DNA of 64,000 nucleotides from contig JAACMV010000010.1 of NCBI GenBank assembly GCA_010909725.1, positions 248,001 to 312,000 of the forward strand, given 5' to 3'. The notes beneath the pieces were generated by a model that was given only the letters and a program-made list of their open reading frames with translations, was not told the DNA's origin and ran no database searches. This document shows positions 43,310 through 54,298 of the stretch, piece by piece. Made by a program: the position numbers and the translations under genes. This DNA comes from Picochlorum sp. 'celeri'. Taxonomy: Eukaryota > Chlorophyta > Trebouxiophyceae. Position 1 is the stretch's first letter. Each line of letters begins with the position of its first letter.

Positions 43310-45466
43310 ATGAAAGTAACTGGATTGGCCTCTCTTCGGGAGCCAGTGTCACGACCACAGCCTTCGTCACTGAGAGCAAGCGGGTTGCCCAGAGGTGGAG
43401 CAAGAAAGAGGGCATATGTTCGACCATGTGCTTCATCTGGGAATGGTAACGGAGCTTGGGATAAGATTTCTATTGATGAGCTGGAGGATTGGAAGAATGA
43501 CGGTCCACCAACGCCTTTGTTGGACACGGTGAATTTCCCTGTTCATATCAAGAATTTCAACACGTCTCAGTTGACCCAACTGTGCAAGGAATTGCGAGCA
43601 GACCTGATTCACACTGTTGCAAAGACTGGAGGTCATTTGGGATCAAGTCTTGGTGTTGTCGAATTGAGCGTTGCCCTTCATTATGTCTTCAATACCCCAG
43701 AGGATAAGATTGTGTGGGATGTTGGACATCAGGCATACATCCACAAAATGTTGACCGGAAGGAGGGACAAAATGTCTACGATTCGTCAGTCAGGAGGTTT
43801 GTCAGGATTCACAAAGAGGGCAGAGTCGCCTCATGATGCATTTGGAGCAGGTCATAGTTCCACATCCATCTCTGCTGCTCTTGGTATGGCTGTGGGAAGA
43901 GACCGCAAAGGTCGCAAGAACAGCTGCATCGCAGTGATTGGAGATGGAGCAATCACGGGTGGAATGGCATATGAAGCAATGAATCATGCAGGATTCTTGG
44001 ACAAAAATATGATTGTCATCCTGAACGACAACCAACAGGTGTCCTTGCCAACCCAGTACAATGGTAAAAACCAAGAGCCTGTCGGTGCATTGTCTTCTAC
44101 CTTGGCTCGACTTCAAGCAAACAAGCAGCTGAGAGAGTTGAGAGAAATTGCAAAGGGTGTGACGAAACAGCTTCCAGGATCCATTCAAAATACCACTGCC
44201 AAGATTGATGAGTATGCTCGAGGAATGATCAGTGGAACAGGCAGTACACTGTTTGAAGAGCTTGGATTCTATTACATCGGTCCAGTAGATGGACATAATT
44301 TGCAAGATTTGATCGATGTGCTGTCTGAGATTCGTTCTACAGAAACTGTTGGACCTGTCCTGTTGCATGTTGTCTCTGAAAAGGGACGAGGATATCTCCC
44401 TGCAGAAACAGCATCTGACAAGATGCATGGAGTCACAAAATACGATACATTGACTGGAAAGCAGTCCAAACCATCGACAAAAGCAATGTCGTACACAAAT
44501 TATTTTGCTGATTCTTTGACTGCAGAAGCGAAACGAGACTCTAGGGTTGTTGGTGTGCATGCAGCCATGGGAGGTGGAACAGGAATGAATCGTTTTGAAA
44601 ATGCATTCCCAGACAGAGTATATGATGTTGGAATTGCTGAACAGCATGCTGTGACCTTTGCAGCTGGTTTAGCTTGTGAAGGGTTGATTCCAGTCTGCGC
44701 CATCTATTCTACATTCTTGCAGAGAGGGTATGACCAAGTAGTACATGATGTATCCTTGCAAAATCTTCCAGTGAGGTTTGCAATGGATAGAGCTGGCCTC
44801 GTAGGTGCAGATGGGGCAACACATTGTGGAGCCTTTGATGTGACGTACATGGCAAGTCTTCCAAACATGGTGGTCATGGCTCCATCAAATGAAGCAGAGT
44901 TGATCAACATGGTGGCTACATCTGTGGCGATTGACGATAGACCTTCTTGCTTCAGATTCCCTAGAGGAAATGGAATAGGCATTGACCTTGCTGCTGAAGG
45001 CATTACTGAGGATTTGAAAGGAACTCCTTTGGAGATTGGAAAAGGCATTATCAGAAAGGAGGGTAAAGACGTGGCCATTGTTGGTTACGGAAGCTCAGTT
45101 TTGGAATGTATGAAAGCTGCTAGTATGTTAGAGGAGGCAGGCGTGAGTGCAACTGTCATGGATGCTCGTTTCTGCAAGCCTTTGGATGGGGATATGATTC
45201 GCAAGCTTGCAAAGGAGCACCCCGCAATGATAACAGTAGAGGAAGGTAGCATTGGAGGTTTTGGTGCACATGTGATGCAATTTTTAGCACTTGAAGGTCT
45301 TCTCGATGGCAATATGAAATTTAGACCTATGACGTTGCCAGACAGGTATATTGAGCATGGATCACAGCAAGACCAACTCTCTGAGGCTGGTTTGACGGCT
45401 CCACACATATATGCAACTGCTATGTCTCTTGCGGGAAAGAAAGTTGATACACCAATAATGTCATGA
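43310..45466 (+). CDS. DXS: Plastid 1-deoxy-D-xylulose-5-phosphate synthase
   Basis: Single exon, 718 residues (Arabidopsis DXS1 717). The first 50 residues are a Ser/Arg-rich transit peptide ending near RPCASS. Thiamine-diphosphate motif: [18 protein letters not shown], then [11 protein letters not shown] (plant-type). [13 protein letters not shown] and [29 protein letters not shown], the catalytic Glu region [18 protein letters not shown], and the transketolase C-domain are all present. It condenses pyruvate and glyceraldehyde 3-phosphate, the entry and flux-controlling step of the MEP isoprenoid pathway. TGTAA lies about 125 bp after the stop. Confidence 0.97.
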   Translation: MKVTGLASLREPVSRPQPSSLRASGLPRGGARKRAYVRPCASSGNGNGAWDKISIDELEDWKNDGPPTPLLDTVNFPVHIKNFNTSQLTQLCKELRADLIHTVAKTGGHLGSSLGVVELSVALHYVFNTPEDKIVWDVGHQAYIHKMLTGRRDKMSTIRQSGGLSGFTKRAESPHDAFGAGHSSTSISAALGMAVGRDRKGRKNSCIAVIGDGAITGGMAYEAMNHAGFLDKNMIVILNDNQQVSLPTQYNGKNQEPVGALSSTLARLQANKQLRELREIAKGVTKQLPGSIQNTTAKIDEYARGMISGTGSTLFEELGFYYIGPVDGHNLQDLIDVLSEIRSTETVGPVLLHVVSEKGRGYLPAETASDKMHGVTKYDTLTGKQSKPSTKAMSYTNYFADSLTAEAKRDSRVVGVHAAMGGGTGMNRFENAFPDRVYDVGIAEQHAVTFAAGLACEGLIPVCAIYSTFLQRGYDQVVHDVSLQNLPVRFAMDRAGLVGADGATHCGAFDVTYMASLPNMVVMAPSNEAELINMVATSVAIDDRPSCFRFPRGNGIGIDLAAEGITEDLKGTPLEIGKGIIRKEGKDVAIVGYGSSVLECMKAASMLEEAGVSATVMDARFCKPLDGDMIRKLAKEHPAMITVEEGSIGGFGAHVMQFLALEGLLDGNMKFRPMTLPDRYIEHGSQQDQLSEAGLTAPHIYATAMSLAGKKVDTPIMS

Positions 45467-45623
45467 TGAGTAAGATAATAGATAGCCCATTGTGCGTGGG
45501 TAGAAACGGCTTTCCTTTGCATGAATGAATTAGAGCTTCTTGTTGTGCTGTGGCACGTTATACGTTGAATTTTCTATGATAGCAACTATGTAAGAGTGCA
45601 AATTACGATGCCCCTGCCTTTAT

Positions 45624-46451
45624 TCATGACTGAAAGCAAATGGATTTCTTCTCTTTCGTTAGATGTTTTATCCGTCCATCAAGAGCCGTCATTTGTTCCT
45701 CTGACTGAGAAGGGTCCCCCAGCAATTCTTGCAACTTTACAAGTTCCCTTTCAATGCTTTGAAGCTTCCTGTGGGGCCATCTAGGAAGTCCATGCTTTCG
45801 GCAAATCTTCTTCAACACTGTTGGGCAGATATCTAGTTTCTTAGCTGCCTCATTAATCGGTAGATGAAAGAATTGAGCTAACTCAAGAATACTCGTGCCT
45901 CCTTTTAGGGGCTTGTGATACTGTTCCCTCTACATTAGCACCAAGAATCTTCTGGACTTGTTCACAACATAGTATTCAAGGACGATATCGTACCTTTCGT
46001 TTCCCTCTCTTGCTGGCCAGTTCAGTGAGTGAGTCCACGTATTCATACACAAAATTGCCAACCAATCTGTATCCTTCCTTCATTTTACCCGCAATGAGCA
46101 CAGTCAAAAACTCGATTAAGCAACTATCATTCCAGTTCCTCTCATATCTACATATATAAATGCCAGAAAACTATTAAATGAGGCTAAATCCAAAAAGTCG
46201 CGAGAATGCGCGATAAGCAACATACAGGAAAGAGTCGTCTACCCGCCAACTTGTTTGTTTCTCCGTGTTCTCATCTCCCGTTATCAAATATATTTTGCTG
46301 TTAGATTGTGAGGAAGTCACTAGCACTTTATACCATTTGAGGCCTGGAAAGTGTGAGACATATCGAGTTTGAAATAAGCACAACTGGCCATACTGTTGGT
46401 GTGTCGGTCTGCCTTACCTTGTTGGAGGGTGAACTCTTCGATGATTTCCAT
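45624..46451 (-). CDS. Compact RWP-RK transcription factor
   Basis: Exons 46451-46418, 46343-46226, 46147-45994 and 45929-45624 (introns 74, 78, 64 bp) give 203 residues; joins are in phase. Exon 1 is MEIIEEFTLQQ. The C-terminal half is the RWP-RK domain: ILELAQFFHLPINEAAKKL, CPTVLKKICRKHGLPRWPHRKL, followed by a short leucine-zipper-like helix. There is no NLP GAF or PB1 domain, so it is of the small RKD/MID type, which in green algae and plants controls gamete or nitrogen programmes. The first 100 residues (WYKVLVTSS, WNDSCLIEFLTVLIAG) match no domain known to me. Confidence 0.87.
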
Positions 46452-46650
46452 TTTGTCTTTACTTCGTTACTTATTTATCGATCGAAACATACTCCCTCCA
46501 GTTTTCACCGGGCTTTTTGGTCATTTTGACTTGGACAAAATGGTCAGGAAAGTTTGACTCAATGCCCTTGTTTGGTCAACCAACAGATCACGTTTCCCTC
46601 CCATAAGAGTTCGCGCATTCTCATGATCAGTAATTCAAATAAAAACATTG

Positions 46651-47833
46651 TCAAAGATCCCCTTTCAAACTCTTCATGAAATCGTCAAAGTTATCAGGGA
46701 CATCCGACACCCCTGTTGCTTTCGTCTTCTCTCCAGCAGCACCAGTAGTTTGAGCACTATGGACAGTTCTGGGTACCAATCCAAAGCCTTGAGACCCCGA
46801 AGAATTCTTTTTCTGTGGTGGTTTCTTCTTCACAGGCCTGGACGCCTGAACTGATGCTGGAACAAATGATTTTACTGCAGAGGAAGAAAAACATTATAAT
46901 GTCTATGATGATTAAACATGTCACACAACAATGACACGCACATTCTTCATCGAGATGAGCCTTCGGAAGAGGAACAACTGTACTTTTAGCAGATATTACT
47001 GGCGCAGAAGTACTGGTACCTGTGGAAGCTCCTCTATTCATACTCTGATTTGACTGTCCTGGTGGACCTGATGGTGGAGGAGGCAGGTGCATCCCTGGAG
47101 GCGGTGGCCGTGCTGATGGAGGCCGCAGGTGCATCCCTGGAGGCAATGGTCCTGAAGGCATGGGAGGCAAAGGCATCCCTGGGGGACGCATGCCTCCTTG
47201 GGGAGGCATTGTACAGGGCAAGGGAATTTGACTCAGTGGAATGGTAGACTCCATAGCTTGCTCTACTTTCTTTTCCTCAATTTCGGCCTTTTTTCTCGCT
47301 TCTACTTCCTGAACGACAAATTCCAATCGCTATATGAAGTACACTCCCCACATGACCGATATGTCCACATCAATCCACGTACCACTTGGCGCTTGATAGC
47401 TGCGTCATATGCCCTCTGCAACGTCTTCTTCAGGCTCCTTTGTGAGGGATTCAGAGATCCAACCTTTTCTTCCTCATCCAATATTTCTTTCAACTGATTT
47501 CTAAGATACGCTGGATCGTCACTACAATAAAGTTCAAAGATAACAATCAGTGATACAATGGAATAGGTCAAGCCCACCCTTCTCACGTACACATGCTGCA
47601 TTGCTTCCCTCTGCATCTGCCTCTCCTTTTTGTTTCGAGATATCTGACGCGCCCTCTCAGCCTTCCTATGTGAATCCACGGGATTCATTTCCCTTCCACC
47701 CTTTTTCTTCACCTGCACACAAGTCACAAGCATCATTGTGGACCTTTGTCAGCAACAGCTCCGAGTCGGGATGTAGCATTCGAATTATCATGTATCACTC
47801 TAGCCCTATGAGTATGCAAGCCATACGTACCAT
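46651..47833 (-). CDS. WBP11: WW-domain-binding protein 11 (splicing factor)
   Basis: Exons 47833-47831, 47712-47591, 47521-47383, 47329-46942 and 46874-46651 (introns 118, 69, 53, 67 bp) give 291 residues. The ATG stands alone before donor GTACGT; splicing gives M-VKKKGGREMNPVDSHRKAER, the WBP11 GG-xMNPxDxxRK entry. Then NKKERQMQREAM, a Glu/Lys-rich helical part and ESTIPLSQIPLP. A Pro/Gly/Met-rich section with repeated PPGMHLPPPP-type motifs, the WW-binding region, precedes the C-terminal NFDDFMKSLKGDL. WBP11 works in pre-mRNA splicing with PQBP1. The 53-bp intron is the shortest placed. Confidence 0.88.
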
Positions 47834-48145
47834 GATCCAATACTGTCTACTGTCCAAGTATGTTCAATAGGGAAAACTCGTACTGACGTGGTACCCACAA
47901 TGGAATTATACTGCTTACTTGACCTCCAATACGTGAATGATACATAACATACTTGGATTAGCTTTATAGTAGCCCGATATCATGTAAAACAGAATTCGAT
48001 TTTGAAATAGGATTGCCATCATGCCAGACCTCACTAGTTGTAGGGAATGAAGATATCAGATTCCCTTCACCCGCCGATGTGTTCTATGCAAAATAATATT
48101 GATTATTTATTTGATGTCATTAATTGATACTAATTCGTGGAACTG
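47834..48145. promoter_or_regulatory. Shared upstream region, WBP11 and mitoferrin
   Basis: 312 bp between divergent starts, A/T-rich around 48085-48135. No gene or strong repeat seen. Confidence 0.3.
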
Positions 48146-49160
48146 ATGGGTGATCCCCACGCTGTCCATGTGATTGAACACACAGGAGATGACGTCTATG
48201 AAGATGGTTTGACGTACCAAGCTGTGCGTGTATTGTTACTTTGATTTGTTTTGTATTACCTGAATGACTTAATGGGTGACTGGATCTCTGTTGCAGCATA
48301 TGATCGCTGGGGCATGTGCAGGGATGGGAGAGCACATGGTCATGTATCCAGTAGACACCATCAAGACGAGGATGCAGGCACTATCTCACCCTGGCCAGCA
48401 GCTTCATTCTTCTTTACGAAGAGCGTTTCAGGCGAGCTTGCATCGAGAGGGAATTCTAGGATTGTACAAGGGCGTCACAGCCGTTGCAGTTGGGGCAGGC
48501 CCTAGCCATGCCCTATATTTTGCATCATACGAGGCTGCAAAGCAACTATATGGTGGCAATGAGCCTGGACATCAGCCAATAGCAACAGCAGCGGCTGGTG
48601 TCACTGCGACTGTCATTAATGATGGGTGTATGACCCCTTGGGATGTGGTGAAGCAGAGAATGCAAGTCTCACATAGTCCATACACTGGTATTATTCAGTG
48701 TGTTCGAGATACGTATAGGCAGGAAGGTGCTAGAGCTTTCTTCAAGTCTTTCTGGACGACACTAGTGATGAATGTTCCATACACAGCGATTCACTTTGCC
48801 TGCTATGAGAGTTGCAAGACATATTTCAGTGGACATAGCGTCGGCCCTGATGGGCAGTTAGATTCTCGTGGAGAAGAAACGCTTGCAGTTCAACTCGGTG
48901 CGGGAGGTATTGCTGGTGGTGTAGCTGCTGCTGCTACAACGCCATTGGATGTTGTAAAGACGAGGTTGCAGCTAGAAGGCGTGCATAATGTGGCTCGATA
49001 CGGCACCATTGCAGTCCGACCAATCATGACCCGTATATGGAAAGAAGAGGGCCTTCAATCGCTCTTTAGAGGTTGGCAGCCTCGCGTCATGTTCCACATA
49101 CCATCTGCAGCTATTTGTTGGGGAATATACGAAACATTCAAGTCTTGGCTGGCAGAATGA
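48146..49160 (+). CDS. Mitochondrial iron carrier, mitoferrin (MRS3/4 type)
   Basis: Exons 48146-48223 and 48297-49160 (73-bp intron) give 313 residues. Three solute-carrier repeats with signatures YPVDTIKTRMQ, TPWDVVKQRMQ and TPLDVVKTRLQ. HMIAGACAGMGEHMVMYPVD, GAGPSHALYFASYE, and the conserved Met/Gly/Ala residues MNVPYTAIHF match mitoferrins, which carry Fe2+ across the inner mitochondrial membrane for haem and Fe-S synthesis. In plants such proteins may also act in plastids (Mfl1), but no transit peptide is visible here. Convergent with uS3, 125 bp between stops. Confidence 0.9.
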
Positions 49161-49285
49161 CACAATGATTGCATCATTGGGCTCGTACCCCACATATTTA
49201 TTTATTATTATCATACTATGTTATTTGTATTCTATTACTACTTACATAAAGATCTAGATGCTTGCAATACAATGATATAGCAAAC

Positions 49286-50354
<1,069 letters not shown>

Positions 50355-50634
50355 GATTATGGACTTGAATATCTGACAAATGTACTACAGATATGTTTTA
50401 TGGGAAATATGATATGCTGCTGTGGGTGCGTGAGTGTAGTAAACGTCAAAGGTCACCTTTACTATGGTTTTCCTAGGAGGCCAAGTCGATGATATTGTCC
50501 GATCCAAAGGGACTTTGGATGGGAAGCAAAATGCGTATGACACGTGAGAATGAAAGAATTCCTGCGACCATATTGGGTGGGATGCAAAGCTATAGGTATT
50601 AAATATCTAGATTTAGTTCATAATTGCGTGATAA
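50355..50634. promoter_or_regulatory. Shared upstream region, uS3 and U1A/U2B''
   Basis: 280 bp between divergent starts. It contains two tight inverted repeats: AAAGGTCACCTTT at 50448-50460, and ATCCAAAG/CTTTGGAT at 50502-50509 and 50513-50520. Confidence 0.45.
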
Positions 50635-51417
50635 ATGGATGTTGTGCCGAATCAGACCTTGTACGTGTCTCACGTTCATGACAAGTTGAAAAAGCAAGGT
50701 ATGTTTGCTTTGTATCCCTTTCTTTGAACCTTACTGATGCATGAATGAATTATCAATGTTTTACAGAAACAAGGAAGCTATTATATGCCCTGTTCGGTCA
50801 GTTTGGAAGAGTTATTGACGTCGTTCATGTGAGAAGGGAAGAACTGCGTGGAAGAGCTTGGATTGTCTATGAAGATGTAGCTGGGGCCGCAAATGCGCTT
50901 CGAAATTTGCAAGATTTTCCTTTCTATGGCATTCCATTGGTATGTACTCTTGGTATGGTGTGATGTGGGAAGAGATTGTCTGACTGTTGTTGTGTTGCAG
51001 AGGATTGATTATGCCAAGACAAAGTCAGATGCTGCTGCAAAATTAGATGGTACATGGAGACGAGATGGTCGTACGAGAAAGGTTCGAATAGGACAGGAGG
51101 CTGCGGAGGAGATGGATGTGGATCTGCAGGAAGAGGAGACTCGGGGTGGACAGAAGGCAACAGTTGTGCAAGATGTTGGGGAGCCTCATACTGTATTGTT
51201 TGCAGAGGGTTTGCCCGAGGCGACAACAGAAGCCATGTTAAAAGTATTATTCAGTCAATTCCCAGGGTATATTGAAAGTAGATTGGTGCCGGGCAAACCT
51301 GGTATTGCGTTTGTAGACTTTGAGACTGTGCAGCAGGCAGGAGTAGCAATTACTGGGCTGCAAGGCTTTAAAATTACAGCTCAGAACCAAATGAAATTGT
51401 CATATGCAAAAAAATAA
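50635..51417 (+). CDS. U1A/U2B''-type snRNP RNA-binding protein
   Basis: Exons 50635-50698, 50767-50939 and 51001-51417 (introns 68 and 61 bp) give 217 residues. Two RRMs: the first starts NQTLYVSHVHDKLKK and spans ETRKLLYALFGQFGRVIDVV to RIDYAKTKSDAAAKL; the second is HTVLFAEGLPEATTEAMLKVLFSQFPGY to GIAFVDFETVQQAG. The linker is acidic. The first RRM has SHV where animal U1A/U2B'' has NNL/NNM, slightly divergent RNP2-side text. The protein binds the U1 or U2 snRNA loop; a single protein often serves both in algae and insects. Stops of this gene and SPF30 are 23 bp apart. Confidence 0.9.
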
Positions 51418-51440
51418 TGAGAGAGTATTGTAACAGATGT

Positions 51441-52417
51441 TTATGTGTGAGGCATGGTTTTGTCTTTTGAACGGAACATACTGCCTTTATGAATTCCAGT
51501 CTTTTTCTTTTTGCTCACCTTGCCTGCCAAAAAGTTCTTCCAATTATCAGCCTTCTTCTTCTGCTCCATGTCCATCTTCTGGAACCTTTGCTTGCTTTTG
51601 AAACTTTTCAATAGCTTTTTCTTCTTCTGTTTTGTCTTCTCATCATCAGATGGCTTTATTTTCATCCAGGCTGGTGGCTCATCAAGAGACATGTGAGTGT
51701 CTTTGACGCTATTTCTCTTTGGAGCGGCCACCCCCTTGTACTCCTGATCTTGTCCATGCTGCTGATCAAATGTCCTCAGATCTTCGACATCTACCTCATC
51801 TTGAGTATCATGATTTGTATACTTTACAATAAATTTCCCAGATGTACTAATGGCAATGACTTCCGAGTCATACCACAAACCATCCCCTCCATACCTTGCT
51901 TGGACCTGTGCTCCGATAGCCCATTCTGCAGGCGCCTGACCAGCTAGTGCAGCTCGCTGCTGCGCTATTCTAATTTGATCCTTGATCTGAGGTGGCAGCA
52001 CGGAAGGCACTTTTACCTCTGGCGCCTCTGTTATGGCAGCAACAGGAACCTTTTGCAGCTGCCCAGGACCTGCCTTGTCTTCTACATGTACAGAAGCTTG
52101 AAGCAATTCTTGCGTCAATTGAATAACCTATATCATTATAGTATACGTCACATATACGTCCAAAGACAGCATAGAGCCCAGAATGTAAACGCCGTACCTC
52201 CTGAAGGCCAGAATAAATTTCCTTGTACTCTGAATTGTCGGGATCATCCAGCAGCAATTGCTCTACCTGCGTTCCATGACACCCATAGTATGTTATTTAA
52301 TTATATACGCATGAAACGCTTTCCCTCGCCGATCAAACCTACCTCTTTCAACTGCTCTTTGTATTCGGAGAGATTCTTCTCAAGCTGCTCTGGGCTTTGT
52401 TCGAGCGAGTCATCCAT
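51441..52417 (-). CDS. SMNDC1: Survival motor neuron-related splicing factor SPF30 (SMNDC1)
   Basis: Exons 52417-52343, 52266-52198 and 52127-51441 (introns 76 and 70 bp, phase 0) give 276 residues. The N-terminal helix (SLEQSPEQLEKNLSEYKEQL) and EIYSGLQEVIQLTQELL match SPF30. A Tudor domain lies at about 115-175: WAIGAQVQARYGGDGLWYDSEV, with IVKYTNHDTQDEV. The C-terminus is Lys-rich (KQKKKKLLKSFKSKQRFQKM, GIHKGSMFRS). SPF30 binds dimethylarginine on Sm proteins and helps tri-snRNP join the spliceosome. Confidence 0.92.
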
Positions 52418-52663
52418 AATTACTAGTATTTTGAAATTTTATCAATAATTAATGCCTCAGCGTGACCGTATTTTCACCCAAAGACGCCACAATCCTGATT
52501 CCATGTGGGCGAGGCAATGGGTTCTCTCCATTGACTGATAGGAACTGTACATGTCCAGATGCATGCATGTAGAGTGCTCCATACATTATTCATGTTGACG
52601 ACACACAATTGATGTACACAATTACACGTGTTAATTTATACTATATTATAAAGCAGAAGGCAT

Positions 52664-53432
52664 TTACTCGGAACCAGCACGGGTATAAATGTACTGGCTA
52701 TGGCTCCTGGAAACTGCCTTGATCTCTCCTTCCTCTACAAGGTGATTGATGGCAGCACGAGCAAGACTTCCGTTAATCTACAAGCAATAACATATCATGA
52801 GTCCCATGGAATTATTAAATATGATGGTCAGGTATCAATAACGTACTCTCAGTCTGTCAGCAAGTACTGAAGGGGTAATCATCTTGTACTTGGTCACCTC
52901 AGTCATGAGCTTCTCATAGGTTGGCTTATCAAACAGGACCTGGTTGTTAACCTTATCTTTATTCTTTCCCTTTGACCACTTCTGCAAAAGACCAGGGGGT
53001 ATTTGTTGTCAGGATCTGATGGTCCACAAAACTCTTGCTGCCCAAGGACTCAGCCTTCGGGTCCGTGACTTAGGACCCGAAGGCATGGTGCGATGCTCAA
53101 TTATTCATTGATTATTCATTCATTCTTAATATAATTGTAGTTTCCTGTCCCAATCACCCTCAATCAAGCACATAATTCAGTATTGAGACCCGACGGCTCA
53201 CAGACGCACCTTCTTCTTTCCCTTGCTAGAGCTCATAGCGGCCATAGCCTTCGCTTCCTTGGACTTTTGTTCCTTTGGCGCCTGAATACAACAATAGAGA
53301 GAGATATGAGGTCGACTGATTCAGAAAAGAGCGACACAATGTGGCCGTGCCACAAGACGGCGCCATGACTTTGGCTCTGTTCAGACACACGGGCGAGGAA
53401 CTTCACATCTCGAAGATACCAATACGTACCAT
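52664..53432 (-). CDS. RPS25: Cytosolic 40S ribosomal protein eS25
   Basis: Exons 53432-53430, 53281-53210, 52981-52847 and 52777-52664 (introns 148, 228 and 69 bp) give 107 residues. The ATG alone forms exon 1, followed by donor GTACGT; splicing gives [13 protein letters not shown]. The body reads [39 protein letters not shown], then [20 protein letters not shown] and a C-terminus HSQYIYTR, all eS25. It lies in the 40S head and supports IRES-type initiation in other eukaryotes. Intron 2 carries a perfect 12-bp stem-loop. TGTAA follows near 52625. Confidence 0.95.
53053..53084. repeat. Perfect stem-loop in eS25 intron 2
   Basis: GCCTTCGGGTCC at 53053-53064 pairs with GGACCCGAAGGC at 53073-53084 around the 8-nt loop 53065-53072. 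All 12 pairs are Watson-Crick and mostly G/C, in an otherwise A/T-rich 228-bp intron. Confidence 0.85.
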
Positions 53433-53891
53433 TTTTGTGATATATATCTAATAATCTGATAAAATATGGAAGTGGAGGGGGAGCAGGCTTCCTCTGTGTC
53501 TGGGCCGACCATTGCTACATGCCGAGATATTCCAGTCCTATCAAACACTTGCCTGGGTGGGAAAGGCTTGATGAGATTCAATGGGGGCTCTTGGAGCATG
53601 GGAAGACAATGAAGCATAGATGGCATGGCCTCACTGAAGACTGACTACTTTAAATTGATTGATTGTATCTATTTACGTCCCTCTGGAGCTATCTGTACGT
53701 CCTATTTACGATGATGAGAACGGGGAGCATTCGCGTCGGCATCGAGGCTGCGGCGGCCTTTTTCATAGTCGCCGCAACATGTTCTCTGTGGACAATGACG
53801 TCTTACTGATTTTGTATTTGTGATATTGACTTCGCATCGCGTGCTATGTAGGCAAAGAAGGAGGTATTCTTAAGACCTACATTTTGACACC
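53433..53891. promoter_or_regulatory. Shared upstream region, eS25 and eL30
   Basis: 459 bp between two divergent ribosomal protein genes. A minus frame at 53626-53381 crosses the eS25 start and lacks similarity. G/C-rich text at 53730-53790, no strong symmetric element. Confidence 0.35.
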
Positions 53892-54224
53892 ATGGTTGCT
53901 GGAAAGAAAACAAAGAAGAGTCAGGATAATATCAACTCTCGCCTTGCTTTGGTGATGAAGTCTGGAAAGTACACTCTTGGATACAAGACTACTTTGAAGA
54001 CTCTTCGCTCTGGAAAGGGAAAGTTGGTGGTTATTGCCAACAACTGCCCAGCTATCCGCAAGTCTGAGATTGAGTATTATGCTATGTTGTCCAAGACTGG
54101 TGTTCACCATTATCATGGAAACAACGTGGACCTGGGAACTGCCTGCGGTAAGCTTCATAGAGTTGGAGTGCTCACTGTGACTGATCCAGGAGACTCTGAT
54201 ATTATCAAGACTACCTCTGAGTAG
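53892..54224 (+). CDS. RPL30: Cytosolic 60S ribosomal protein eL30
   Basis: Single exon, 110 residues. [20 protein letters not shown], then [29 protein letters not shown] (split here), [31 protein letters not shown] match eL30 end to end. It binds a kink-turn in rRNA and, in yeast, its own pre-mRNA. It is the only ribosomal protein gene in the window without a coding intron. TGTAA lies about 50 bp after the stop; haspin converges, 74 bp away. Confidence 0.97.
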   Translation: MVAGKKTKKSQDNINSRLALVMKSGKYTLGYKTTLKTLRSGKGKLVVIANNCPAIRKSEIEYYAMLSKTGVHHYHGNNVDLGTACGKLHRVGVLTVTDPGDSDIIKTTSE

Positions 54225-54298
54225 ATGCTTTTCATACTACCATTGTCATCATTATTATATTAAAAAATAGTGTATGTAAACTTGGATGAAGGGTACTT

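Noticed and set aside
53053..53084. eS25 intron hairpin as an H/ACA or C/D snoRNA
   Set aside because: No pseudouridylation pocket, hinge/ACA or paired C and D boxes; reported instead as an unexplained stem-loop.
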